A DNA stretch of 64,000 nt from positions 62,001 to 126,000 of the forward strand of contig JAJEHN010000016.1 of assembly GCA_022823665.1 (NCBI GenBank), written 5' to 3'. The stretch is from Thermoanaerobaculia bacterium (lineage in GTDB: Bacteria > Acidobacteriota > Thermoanaerobaculia > Multivoradales > Multivoraceae). Of this stretch, positions 21,080 through 29,474 are shown piece by piece. Below the pieces are notes generated by a model. The model did not search any database. It was not told where the DNA came from and saw only the letters and a program-made list of their open reading frames with translations. Made by a program: the position numbers and the translations under genes. Position 1 is the stretch's first letter, and every line of letters begins with the position of its first letter.

Positions 21080-24000
21080 ATGATTCGACGAATGGACGGG
21101 TCGGGATGCGCCGCGCTCCGTTGCGGCGCGCTGGCGGGGCTGTTTCTCGCTCTCGGACTTGTGGCCGGCGCGGCGAGAGGAACGGACAACGCGAGCTTCG
21201 TGTCGTACTCCGGGATGCCGACGATGATGGAGCCGGGCGACTCGAAGACGGTGACGGTGCGGATGTTGAACACCGGCACGTCGACCTGGCGCACGTCCAC
21301 CGTCGTGGAGACGGACGACACGACCCGAACGACGACGAGGACTTCTTACGGCTTGAATCCGATCGGCGACGATGTCTGGGGCATCAGCCGTGTGGTGGCA
21401 TCCGGCGGCGTGGCGCCGAACTCTCCGTACGACTTCCCGTTCACGATCACGGCGCCGACGGCGCCTGGCAGTTACACCCTGCGATGGCGGATGGCGCGGC
21501 GGACGATCGTCGTCGAGAGACCGGTCATTCCCGCGAAGCAGGGCGAGGGATTCGGCGCGTTCACGCCGACCGTGACGATCGTGGTGAAGAAGAAGCCGAA
21601 GCCGCCGCCCGACACGGCGCCGTCATTCGGCAAGCAAACGGTCGACCCGCAGGAGTGGCTGGTCGGCAAGGCGTTCACGCCGTTGACCTTGCCTGGGGCG
21701 ACCGGCGGCAACGGAGAGTTGTCCTACTCGCTGACGCGGTGCCTGCCCGGGGGCGTGGTCCGCTCGGGCAGGCGGATCAGCGGGAGGCCCAACGGGGAGT
21801 TCAGCTCCATGTGCACGTGGACGGTGACGGACTCGGACGCCAACACCGCTGGGAGCGATTCGGACAAGCTGTCGTTCTCGATCACGGTGAAGCAGGCGGC
21901 TTTCGTGGTGAGCCCCAAGAGTCTCTCCATCGAGGAAGGCGTCAGCAAGACCTTCACGGTGAAGCTGGACGCCAAGCCGCTGAACACGGTGACGGTCTCG
22001 TTGGCGGGATGGGACGAGGGAGCGGTGAAGGTGGAGCCAAAGAGCCTGACCTTCAGCCCGAAGAGGTTCCGTGAGGCGCAGGAGGTGACGGTGACGGCGC
22101 TGCAGGACGATGACGCATCCAACGAGACCACTACGATCAACCTGAGTGGGCGCGGCGGCGGCTACGACGGCATCACGTCTTCGGTGACCGTGAGCGTGAC
22201 GGACGATGACGAGCCTGGCGTGATCGTGAACCCTGAGAGCCTGACGGTCAAGGAGGGCGGGAAGGCCGGGACGTTCACGGTCAGGTTGAAGACGCAGCCG
22301 ACGGCTGAGGTAACGGCGACGATGTCGCTGACGGGCGATACGGCAACGGCGCCGCTGACACTGAGTCGTGCATCGTTGACCTTCTCCACGTCAGATTGGG
22401 CCAAGGAACAAACGGTGAGTGTGACCGCCGATGAAGACACGGACACAGTGGGTGGAGAGGTGACAGTCAACGTCGAAGCGAACGGAGGCGACTACGTCAA
22501 GAAGCCGGCGGAAGTCGAGGTAACCGTGAAGGACAAGGGCAATCCGGTCAAACCGGACCTGTTGGTCGACCCGCCGAGCTTGACGGTCAAGGAGGGCGAG
22601 TCCAAGACCTTCACGGTGAAGCTCGCGAGTGAGCCGACGGCCGGGGTGACGGTGTCTGTCGAGAGCGCGAACGAGAAGGTGGCGTCGGTGGACAAGGCGA
22701 GCCTGGCCTTCTCCACGACCAGGTACGGCGACGAGCAGACGGTAACGGTCACGGGCAAACGGAATCCGCCCAGCGACACGACGCGGATCGACCTGCGCGC
22801 GAAGGGCGGCAACTACGCCGGCATCACGAAACCCGTGCCGGTGACGATCGACAGGGCGCCGTCGTTCAGCGGGAGAGCCTCGAACCAGGTGTGGGAAAGA
22901 GGCGAGCGGGTGTCGGTCACGCTGCCCGTCGCGACCGGCGGCAATGGAACGTTGAGATACGCGCTGTCGCGGCCGTGGCCTGCCGGCGTGACGTTCAACG
23001 ATTCGACCCGGGTGCTGTCGGGCACGCCGACGACGCTGCAGACCGCGACGACCTACACGTACACCGTGACGGACTCCGACGGCAACCGCGGGTCCGGAGA
23101 CAGGGACAGGCAGACGTTCACGATCGAAGTGGTGGAGCCGGACCCGGAGCCGAACACGCCGCCCGTGTTCGGCGAGCAGGTTCCGCCCCTGAAGTGGACG
23201 AAGGACAAGGCGGTGTCCGTGACGCTGCCGGGAGCGACCGGCGGCGAGGGCGCCCTGAGCTACGACCTGTCGCCTAAGCCGCCCGACGGCGTTACGTTCG
23301 ACCCGGCGTCACGGCTGCTGTCCGGCAAGCCGACAGCGACGAAGGCCGCCGTGACCTACACCTACACTGCGACGGACTCGGACGACGACACGTCGGCCGG
23401 CGACACGGCCAGACAATCCTTCACGATCACGGTGGCCGCTCCGGACACGGCGCCGGAGTTCACCGAGCAGGCCCCGGACCAGAACTGGGTGGCGGGCCAG
23501 CGGATTACCCCGGTCACGTTGCCCGCCGCGACCGGCGGCAACGGTGACCTGGCCTACGCACTGACGCCCGAGCCGCCAGCCGGCGTGAGCTTCAACTCTT
23601 CTACGCGGGTGCTGTCCGGCACGCCGGCGGGGACCCAGGCCGCGACGGTGTACACCTACACGGTGACGGACGCGGACGCGAACACCGCGGCCAGCGACGC
23701 GGACACGGACGAGTTCACGATCGCGGTCCGGCGGGTCGGTCTGTTGCTGAGCGAGACGGAGCTGGCGGTGGACGAGGGCATCGGCGGCTCGGCCTTCACG
23801 GTGAAGCTGGCGTCGCAGCCGACGGCCGAGGTGACGGTGGAGGTGGCGAGTTCCGATCCCGGGGCGGTGGAGGCGACTCCCGCGAGGCTGACGTTCACGC
23901 CGGCCGACTACGGCGAGCCGCGGCCGGTGACGGTCGCGGGCGTGCCGGACCCCGGCTTCGAGGACGAGACGACGAAGGTCGGCCTGCGCGCGATCGGCGG

Positions 24001-27000
24001 CGGTTACGACCGCGTGCGGAGGGTGGTAACGGTGACGGTGGATGACGACGACGTTGACACGGTCCCGGAGCTCGCCGGAGAGTTCGACGCCCTGGAGTGG
24101 CTTGCGGGCCGCGCGATCGACCCGGTCGTGCTGCCCGCTGGGACCGGCGGCAACGCGCCGTTGAGATACTCGCTGTCGCCCGACCCGCCGGAAGGCGTGG
24201 CGTTCGACTCCTCCACGCGGACGCTGTCGGGCACGCCGGCCGAAGCGCGGGCCGCGGCGACGTACACGTACACGGCTGCGGACTCGGACGAGAACACGGA
24301 GGCCGGCGACGCGGCGGCGGCGGAGTTCACGATCACGGTGAAGCAGGCGGCCCTCGTGTCGAGCAAGGCGAGCCTGACCCTGGAGGAAGGCGGCGCCGGC
24401 GGGACGTTCACGGTCAAGCTGGCGGCGCTGCCGAAGTCCGACGTGACGGTGTCTCTGACAAGCGATGACGACGGCGCGGCGACGGCGAGTCCGGCGAGCC
24501 TGACGTTTACCGCGGCCAACCACAACGTGGCGCGGACGGTGACGGTCAAGGGCGTCGAGGACGACGACTTCGACGACGAGACGACGAAGATCACGCTCAC
24601 TGCGACGGGCGGCGGCTACGACGGCGTGGCGGCGACGGTCGTCGTGACGGTGGACGACGACGAGACGGACACGGCGCCGTCATTCGACGGTCAGGCCCAG
24701 GACCGGGAGTGGACGGCGGATCGGCCGATCACGACGGTCACGCTGCCCGAGGCGACCGGCGGCAACGGCGACCTGACTTACACGCTCTCGCCCGACCCGC
24801 CCGAGGGCGTCACGTTCGACCCCGGGACGCGCACTCTCGCCGGCACGCCGAAGTCTCCCCAGAACGCAACGGAGTACACCTACACGGCGACGGACGCGGA
24901 CGGGAACACGGACGCCGCGGACACGGCGACCCTGCAGTTCACGATCGAGGTATGGCTCGAGGGCCTGGACGACGCCGCCTTCGTCTCGCACGCGGGCGTG
25001 CCGGAGGTGATGCTCGCCGGCGGCAAGGCGACGGTGACGGTGCGGATGCGGAACACGGGCCCGACGACGTGGAGATCGGCAAGCTACAGGCTGGGCTCCC
25101 AGCGGCCGCAGGACAACGAGATCTGGGGGCTGGCCCGCGTGGCGCTGCCTGCCGATGTGGCGCCGGACGAGACGGTGGACCTGACCTTCGCCATCACGGC
25201 GCCCAAGGAGGTGGGCGCCCACAAGTTCCGGTGGCGGATGGTGCGCGGGGCAAGCGGCTGGTTCGGCGGCAAGACGGAGCTCTTGACGATCGCGGTGGAA
25301 GACCCGTCGTTCCTGGGCCGGGAGATAGCGGACCAGATATGGGTGAAGAACGAGACCGTCGTGTCGCTCACGCTGCCCGAGGCGAGGGGCAACGGCGGAG
25401 CGTTGACGTACTCGCTCAAGCCCGCGCTGCCGGAGGGCGTCACGTTCACGGAAGCAACCCGGGTGCTGGCCGGGACGCCGACCGCCGTGGCGGAGGCCAC
25501 GGAGTACAGGTACGTCGCCACGGACACGGGCGGCGGGAAGGCGAAGCTGACCTTCGAGATCGCCGTGGAGGAAGGCGTGATCGACGACGCGGCCGTCGTG
25601 TCCGTCACGGGCCTGCCGTCGAAGATGGCGGCCGGCGGCACGGCGACGGTGACCGTCACGATGACGAACACCGGCACGACGACCTGGTCGTCGCCCGCCG
25701 GCTACAACCTGGGTTCCTGGGATCGGTCGGACAAGGACAGGTGGGGCGTTCGGCGGGCGGCCGTGCCAGGAACCGTCGCCCCGAACGAGACGGCGGACTT
25801 CACGTTCACCGTCACGGCGCCTCAGACGCCGGGCGTCCACCCCTTTACGTGGCGCATGGTGCGGGACCCGGGCGGGTGGTTCGGGGCGCATACGGCGGAT
25901 GTGTCCGTGACGGTGGAGGATCCGTCGTTCGGGGACGAGACGGTAGCCGACCAGACGTGGATGCGGGGCGAGGAGGTGGACGCTCTGATCCTGCCGGCGG
26001 CCGGCGGCACGGCCGGTCCGTTCAGCTATGCGATTTCGCCCGAGTTGCCGGACGGCGTGACGTTCGCCGAATCGACCCGCACGGTTTCCGGGACGCCGGA
26101 AGCGGCGCAGGCGGCCACGACGTACAGCTACACCGCGACGGATACGGACGGCGGGACGGCGACGCTGTCGTTCGGGATCGCCGTGGAAGCCCTGGCGGTG
26201 GACGATGCGGCGTTCGTCTCCCAGACCGCCGTGCCGGAGAAGATGGCGGCGGGCTCGGAGGCCGTGGTCACCGTGCGGATGAAGAACACGGGCACGACGA
26301 CCTGGACGAAGGCGGCGGGCTACGCGCTGGGCTCGCAACGGCCGGACGACAACGAGCGCTGGGGCCTCAAGCGGGTCTCCCCGCCTGAGGACGTGGCGCC
26401 GGACGCGACGGTGGACTTCACCTTCACCATCACGGCGCCGACGGAGGTCGGCCGCCACGGGTTCCGCTGGCGCATGGTGCGGGGCGCGGACGGCTGGTTT
26501 GGGAAGAAGACGGATCTCCGAACCATCGAGGTGGAGGACCCGTCGTTCGGGGACGCGGCGATCGGCGATCAGAAGTGGGCGAAGGACGCGGCCATCGCCA
26601 CCCTGCTCCTGCACGAGGCGGACGGGACCGCCGGGCCGTTCACCTACTCGCTGACGCCCGAGTTGCCGGGCGGCGTGACGTTCGACGGGACCAACCGGAC
26701 GATCTCGGGCCGGCCGACGGCGGTGCTGGCGGAGACGGAGTACAGCTACACCGCGACGGACACGAACGGCGGGACGGCTACGCTCACGTTCATGGTGACG
26801 GTGAGCGAACACGCGGTAGCGGCGGCCGCGGCGCAGGCGGTTGCGCCGCCGCCGGCCGGCGTTGCGTTCGAGTTTCGGAACGGCGTCCAGAGCCGGCGTG
26901 CCGGAAGCGATGGGGCCAACGCGCCAGTGGAGGCCGGAATGCCGGGTTGGACGGCGGATTCCGGCGACGCAACGATTTCCCGGGTTCCGACCGGCCTCGC

Positions 27001-27376
27001 GCTGCGGCTGCGCGGCAGCGAGGCAGGCGGCGACGCGGCGCCCGACGCCGTGATCACGGAGCAGTGGATTCCGGTGCAGGGCGGGACGTACCGGCTCTCC
27101 GCCTGCATGCTGCGGGAGAACGCGAGCGACAACGTGTTCGTGGACTTCGACGGCGGCGCCGGCCGCGACGGTGAGTTCCTGGACGCCCACATCGTGGCAA
27201 CGGAGACCGGCGTCTGGGAGTGCGGGGCGGTGACGAAGTGCATCCCCGACTCGGTCGGGGCTGTCCGCGTCCGCGCGGTCCGGGAGGGCGCCAACCTGGG
27301 CGATGCGTGGTTCGATGGGATCGAATTGACGCGGCTTGCCGCGTGTGGAGCGGCGACCCTGGACGTAAAGCCCTGA
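21080..27376 (+). CDS. ~2,098-aa secreted repeat protein: NBR1-like Ig, He_PIG/cadherin-like and Calx-beta-like modules plus C-terminal carbohydrate-binding-like domain
   Basis: ATG + signal peptide (GALAGLFLALGLVAGAARG); 4 NBR1-like units (VTVRMRNTGPTTW...APKEVGAHKFRWRMVRG), ~9 He_PIG-like units (ATGGNGDLTYTLSPDPPEGVTFDPGTRTLAGTP), 5 Calx-beta-like units (LTVKEGESKTFTVKLASEPTAGVTV). Confidence 0.85.
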   Translation: MIRRMDGSGCAALRCGALAGLFLALGLVAGAARGTDNASFVSYSGMPTMMEPGDSKTVTVRMLNTGTSTWRTSTVVETDDTTRTTTRTSYGLNPIGDDVWGISRVVASGGVAPNSPYDFPFTITAPTAPGSYTLRWRMARRTIVVERPVIPAKQGEGFGAFTPTVTIVVKKKPKPPPDTAPSFGKQTVDPQEWLVGKAFTPLTLPGATGGNGELSYSLTRCLPGGVVRSGRRISGRPNGEFSSMCTWTVTDSDANTAGSDSDKLSFSITVKQAAFVVSPKSLSIEEGVSKTFTVKLDAKPLNTVTVSLAGWDEGAVKVEPKSLTFSPKRFREAQEVTVTALQDDDASNETTTINLSGRGGGYDGITSSVTVSVTDDDEPGVIVNPESLTVKEGGKAGTFTVRLKTQPTAEVTATMSLTGDTATAPLTLSRASLTFSTSDWAKEQTVSVTADEDTDTVGGEVTVNVEANGGDYVKKPAEVEVTVKDKGNPVKPDLLVDPPSLTVKEGESKTFTVKLASEPTAGVTVSVESANEKVASVDKASLAFSTTRYGDEQTVTVTGKRNPPSDTTRIDLRAKGGNYAGITKPVPVTIDRAPSFSGRASNQVWERGERVSVTLPVATGGNGTLRYALSRPWPAGVTFNDSTRVLSGTPTTLQTATTYTYTVTDSDGNRGSGDRDRQTFTIEVVEPDPEPNTPPVFGEQVPPLKWTKDKAVSVTLPGATGGEGALSYDLSPKPPDGVTFDPASRLLSGKPTATKAAVTYTYTATDSDDDTSAGDTARQSFTITVAAPDTAPEFTEQAPDQNWVAGQRITPVTLPAATGGNGDLAYALTPEPPAGVSFNSSTRVLSGTPAGTQAATVYTYTVTDADANTAASDADTDEFTIAVRRVGLLLSETELAVDEGIGGSAFTVKLASQPTAEVTVEVASSDPGAVEATPARLTFTPADYGEPRPVTVAGVPDPGFEDETTKVGLRAIGGGYDRVRRVVTVTVDDDDVDTVPELAGEFDALEWLAGRAIDPVVLPAGTGGNAPLRYSLSPDPPEGVAFDSSTRTLSGTPAEARAAATYTYTAADSDENTEAGDAAAAEFTITVKQAALVSSKASLTLEEGGAGGTFTVKLAALPKSDVTVSLTSDDDGAATASPASLTFTAANHNVARTVTVKGVEDDDFDDETTKITLTATGGGYDGVAATVVVTVDDDETDTAPSFDGQAQDREWTADRPITTVTLPEATGGNGDLTYTLSPDPPEGVTFDPGTRTLAGTPKSPQNATEYTYTATDADGNTDAADTATLQFTIEVWLEGLDDAAFVSHAGVPEVMLAGGKATVTVRMRNTGPTTWRSASYRLGSQRPQDNEIWGLARVALPADVAPDETVDLTFAITAPKEVGAHKFRWRMVRGASGWFGGKTELLTIAVEDPSFLGREIADQIWVKNETVVSLTLPEARGNGGALTYSLKPALPEGVTFTEATRVLAGTPTAVAEATEYRYVATDTGGGKAKLTFEIAVEEGVIDDAAVVSVTGLPSKMAAGGTATVTVTMTNTGTTTWSSPAGYNLGSWDRSDKDRWGVRRAAVPGTVAPNETADFTFTVTAPQTPGVHPFTWRMVRDPGGWFGAHTADVSVTVEDPSFGDETVADQTWMRGEEVDALILPAAGGTAGPFSYAISPELPDGVTFAESTRTVSGTPEAAQAATTYSYTATDTDGGTATLSFGIAVEALAVDDAAFVSQTAVPEKMAAGSEAVVTVRMKNTGTTTWTKAAGYALGSQRPDDNERWGLKRVSPPEDVAPDATVDFTFTITAPTEVGRHGFRWRMVRGADGWFGKKTDLRTIEVEDPSFGDAAIGDQKWAKDAAIATLLLHEADGTAGPFTYSLTPELPGGVTFDGTNRTISGRPTAVLAETEYSYTATDTNGGTATLTFMVTVSEHAVAAAAAQAVAPPPAGVAFEFRNGVQSRRAGSDGANAPVEAGMPGWTADSGDATISRVPTGLALRLRGSEAGGDAAPDAVITEQWIPVQGGTYRLSACMLRENASDNVFVDFDGGAGRDGEFLDAHIVATETGVWECGAVTKCIPDSVGAVRVRAVREGANLGDAWFDGIELTRLAACGAATLDVKP
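21610..24960 (+). repeat. Degenerate interspersed coding repeats (He_PIG-like and Calx-beta-like modules)
   Basis: Recurring DNA core gcgaccggcggcaacgg near 21705, 22936, 23527 and 24752 (variants near 23238, 24139) and recurring EGxxxTFTVKL blocks. Confidence 0.75.
24968..26815 (+). repeat. Three tandem ~615-bp coding repeats (NBR1-like + He_PIG-like unit)
   Basis: Unit starts DDAAFVSHAGVPEVM (24968), DDAAVVSVTGLPSKM (25583), DDAAFVSQTAVPEKM (26201); spacings 615 and 618 bp. Confidence 0.85.
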
Positions 27377-27394
27377 CGCGGGCGGCGTCCTGTT

Positions 27395-27413
27395 GCTCGC
27401 CCATGCGGCGAGC
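27395..27413 (+). terminator. Hairpin candidate after the giant repeat gene
   Basis: gctcgcc-catgc-ggcgagc, perfect 7-bp GC-rich stem 18 nt after the stop; no U-tract. Confidence 0.35.
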
Positions 27414-27488
27414 CCAAGGAAGGCGGCTGGCCAGATCCCTTGCCACTGACCAGGACGAGCGCCACGTCGCCCAACAGGGTTTGACAAC

Positions 27489-28658
27489 ATGGCCGCCGTG
27501 AGGGGGGCTGTCCAGTTGGCGAGTTCGCGTGTGGCGCGGCTTGAGGCCGCGGCGGTCTTGAACGCCATTCTGCTTGCCGGCTGCGGGCTCGCCGCGGATC
27601 CGCATTCCGGTCGCACGCCGGCGGACGCTTCCGGATCGGGCGATCGGGCGATCACCGTCGTTTCCTACGGCGGCTCCTACGCCCGCGCCTGCGTTCTGGG
27701 CTACCACGAGTCCTTCACCGAGGAGACCGGCATCCAGGTCGACCTGGAGGACTTCAACGGCGGCCTCGCGCAGATCCGTGCCCAGGTCGAGGCCGGCGCC
27801 GTCCATTGGGACGTCGTCGATCTGGGCGTCGCCGACACGATCACCGGTTGCGACGAGGGCGTTCTGGAGCTGATCGACCCGGAGCTGCTGCCGCCGGGCC
27901 CGAACGGCGAGCCGCCGGCGGACGACTTCCTGCCGGAGACGAACACGGAGTGCGGCGTGGGCACGCTCCTCTACTCCACGATCTACGCCTACAACCCGGA
28001 GACCCTGCCGGGTCCGGCGCCGGCGACGATCGCCGACTTCTTCGACCTGGAACGCTTTCCCGGGCGCCGGGGCATGCAGCGGAAGCCGGAGGCGAACCTG
28101 GAGTTCGCGCTGATGGCCGACGGCGTGCCGAAGGAACGGATCTACGAGCTGCTCGGGACGGACGAGGGTCTGGATCGCGCGTTCCGGAAGCTGGACACGA
28201 TCAAGGACGACGTCGTGTGGTGGGAGGCGGGCGCGCAGCCGCCGCAGCTCCTCGCCGACGGCGAAGTCATCATGAGCACGGCCTGGAACGGACGGATCTT
28301 CAACGCCCAGGTCCTGGAGGACCAACCCTTCGTCATCGTCTGGGACGGGCAGGTCATGGACCGGGGCCAGCTCGTGGTCGTAGCCGGCACTCGGCGCCTC
28401 GAGGGCGCCCTGCGCTTCATGCGCCATGCCGCCCGCTCCGAATCGATGGCGGGGGTGGGGAGGTACATCGCCTACAGCCCCGCGCGCCGTTCCGGCCAGG
28501 CGCTGATCGACCGGCACGCGGAGACGGGCACGGAGATGTGGCCGCACATGCCGACGAACCCGGCGAACATGAAGAACTTCCTGATGAGCGACTGGGAGTG
28601 GTGGGCCGACCACAGGGACGAGATGCAGGAGCGGTTCGCCGCCTGGTTGGCGCGGTGA
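27489..28658 (+). CDS. Polyamine-type ABC transporter substrate-binding lipoprotein (PotD/F-like)
   Basis: Lipobox ILLAGC; ITVVSYGGSYARACVLGYHESFTEETGIQVDLEDF...PNTEC..GTLLYSTIYAYN; MPTNPANMKNFLMSDWEWWADHRDEM. Confidence 0.85.
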   Translation: MAAVRGAVQLASSRVARLEAAAVLNAILLAGCGLAADPHSGRTPADASGSGDRAITVVSYGGSYARACVLGYHESFTEETGIQVDLEDFNGGLAQIRAQVEAGAVHWDVVDLGVADTITGCDEGVLELIDPELLPPGPNGEPPADDFLPETNTECGVGTLLYSTIYAYNPETLPGPAPATIADFFDLERFPGRRGMQRKPEANLEFALMADGVPKERIYELLGTDEGLDRAFRKLDTIKDDVVWWEAGAQPPQLLADGEVIMSTAWNGRIFNAQVLEDQPFVIVWDGQVMDRGQLVVVAGTRRLEGALRFMRHAARSESMAGVGRYIAYSPARRSGQALIDRHAETGTEMWPHMPTNPANMKNFLMSDWEWWADHRDEMQERFAAWLAR

Positions 28659-28730
28659 GCGGCTGGGCGGCGTCGACCGGGGCAGTGGCTGCGACGACAT
28701 ACGCGTACACGGCCGACCGCCTTGTGGAGG

Positions 28731-28765
28731 TTGACACGCACGGAATCCGGGTAATACCGTAATAC
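28731..28765 (+). promoter_or_regulatory. Candidate sigma70-type promoter with duplicated 7-bp palindromic element upstream of the antitoxin-like gene
   Basis: TTGACA at 28731-28736, 15-nt spacer, TAATAC at 28752-28757; GTAATAC at 28751-28757 and 28759-28765 (each GTA-A-TAC); ATG at 28768. Confidence 0.55.
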
Positions 28766-28767
28766 TC

Positions 28768-29010
28768 ATGGTCGCCATCTCGTTCAAGGTTGACGAACAC
28801 GAGGCGCGCACGATCCGCCTGCAGGCGAAGAGGGAGGGAATCAGCGTTTCGGAGTTTCTTCGCCGCGCGGCGCGCCTCGCCCTGACGCCTCCCGGGAAGC
28901 CGCGGACAGTCCGCTGCCGCCATACGGGCGCCAGGATCTTCGCCGCCCCGGAGCGGCTGCCCCCGCTCTCCACGGAGATGGTGCGGGATCTTCTCTCCGA
29001 CTTCCCTTGA
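28768..29010 (+). CDS. Ribbon-helix-helix antitoxin-like protein
   Basis: VAISFKVDEHEARTIRLQAKREGISVSEFLRRAARLAL resembles CopG/RHH; directly upstream of a PIN gene. Confidence 0.7.
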   Translation: MVAISFKVDEHEARTIRLQAKREGISVSEFLRRAARLALTPPGKPRTVRCRHTGARIFAAPERLPPLSTEMVRDLLSDFP

Positions 29011-29426
29011 AGTACCTGCTGGACGTCAACGTCCTGGTCGCGTGGGGCTGGTCCGATCACGCGGCCTACGAACGCACGGCTATGTGGATCGCAGCCGTTC
29101 GCGGAGCGCGCGACTCGAAGCTCCTGACATCGGCGATTCCCGAACTCGGCTTTGTGCGCGTATCCGTCCAGCGTACGGGGGGCAGCGTCACGGTCGAGGA
29201 GGCCGCCGAGACGCTGGCGGGCATGTTGCGCTCCCTGGGGTCGGCCCATGCCTTCCTTCCGGACGACAGGGCCGCCCGCCAGTTCCCCGGCTGGTGCCGC
29301 TACGCCTCGCAGACGACCGACGCCCATCTGGTCGGGTTGGCGGCCGCGCACGATGCCGTGCTGGCCACTCTGGACACCGGGATTCCCGGGGCGTTCGTTC
29401 TGCCCGACGCGACACCGGAACGCTGA
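29007..29426 (+). CDS. PIN-domain (VapC-like) putative RNase toxin
   Basis: MKYLLDVNVLVAWGWSDHAAYERTAMW, SAIPELGFVRV, TTDAHLVGLAAAHDAVLATLDTGIP; TTG start overlaps antitoxin TGA (TTGA). Confidence 0.8.
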   Translation: MKYLLDVNVLVAWGWSDHAAYERTAMWIAAVRGARDSKLLTSAIPELGFVRVSVQRTGGSVTVEEAAETLAGMLRSLGSAHAFLPDDRAARQFPGWCRYASQTTDAHLVGLAAAHDAVLATLDTGIPGAFVLPDATPER

Positions 29427-29429
29427 ACC

Positions 29430-29474
29430 ATGACCAGGGACGGCTCACGCTTCGCCGCCTGGCTGGCGCGATGA
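29430..29474 (+). pseudogene. Relic of the SBP gene 3' end, now a 14-codon mini-ORF MTRDGSRFAAWLAR*
   Basis: ttcgccgcctggctggcgcgatga (29451-29474) matches ttcgccgcctggttggcgcggtga (28635-28658) at 22/24; upstream cagggacg shared; stop overlaps permease ATG at 29471. Confidence 0.75.

Noticed and set aside
24968-26815. CRISPR or transposon-derived repeat
   Set aside because: Repeats are ~615 bp, in frame and protein-domain encoding.
27481-27486. TTGACA as promoter -35 for the SBP gene
   Set aside because: It lies 2 bp before the ATG, so a matching -10 would fall inside the CDS.
24680-27655. 991-aa minus-strand ORF
   Set aside because: Antisense to the giant repeat gene; R-rich, no recognisable domain.
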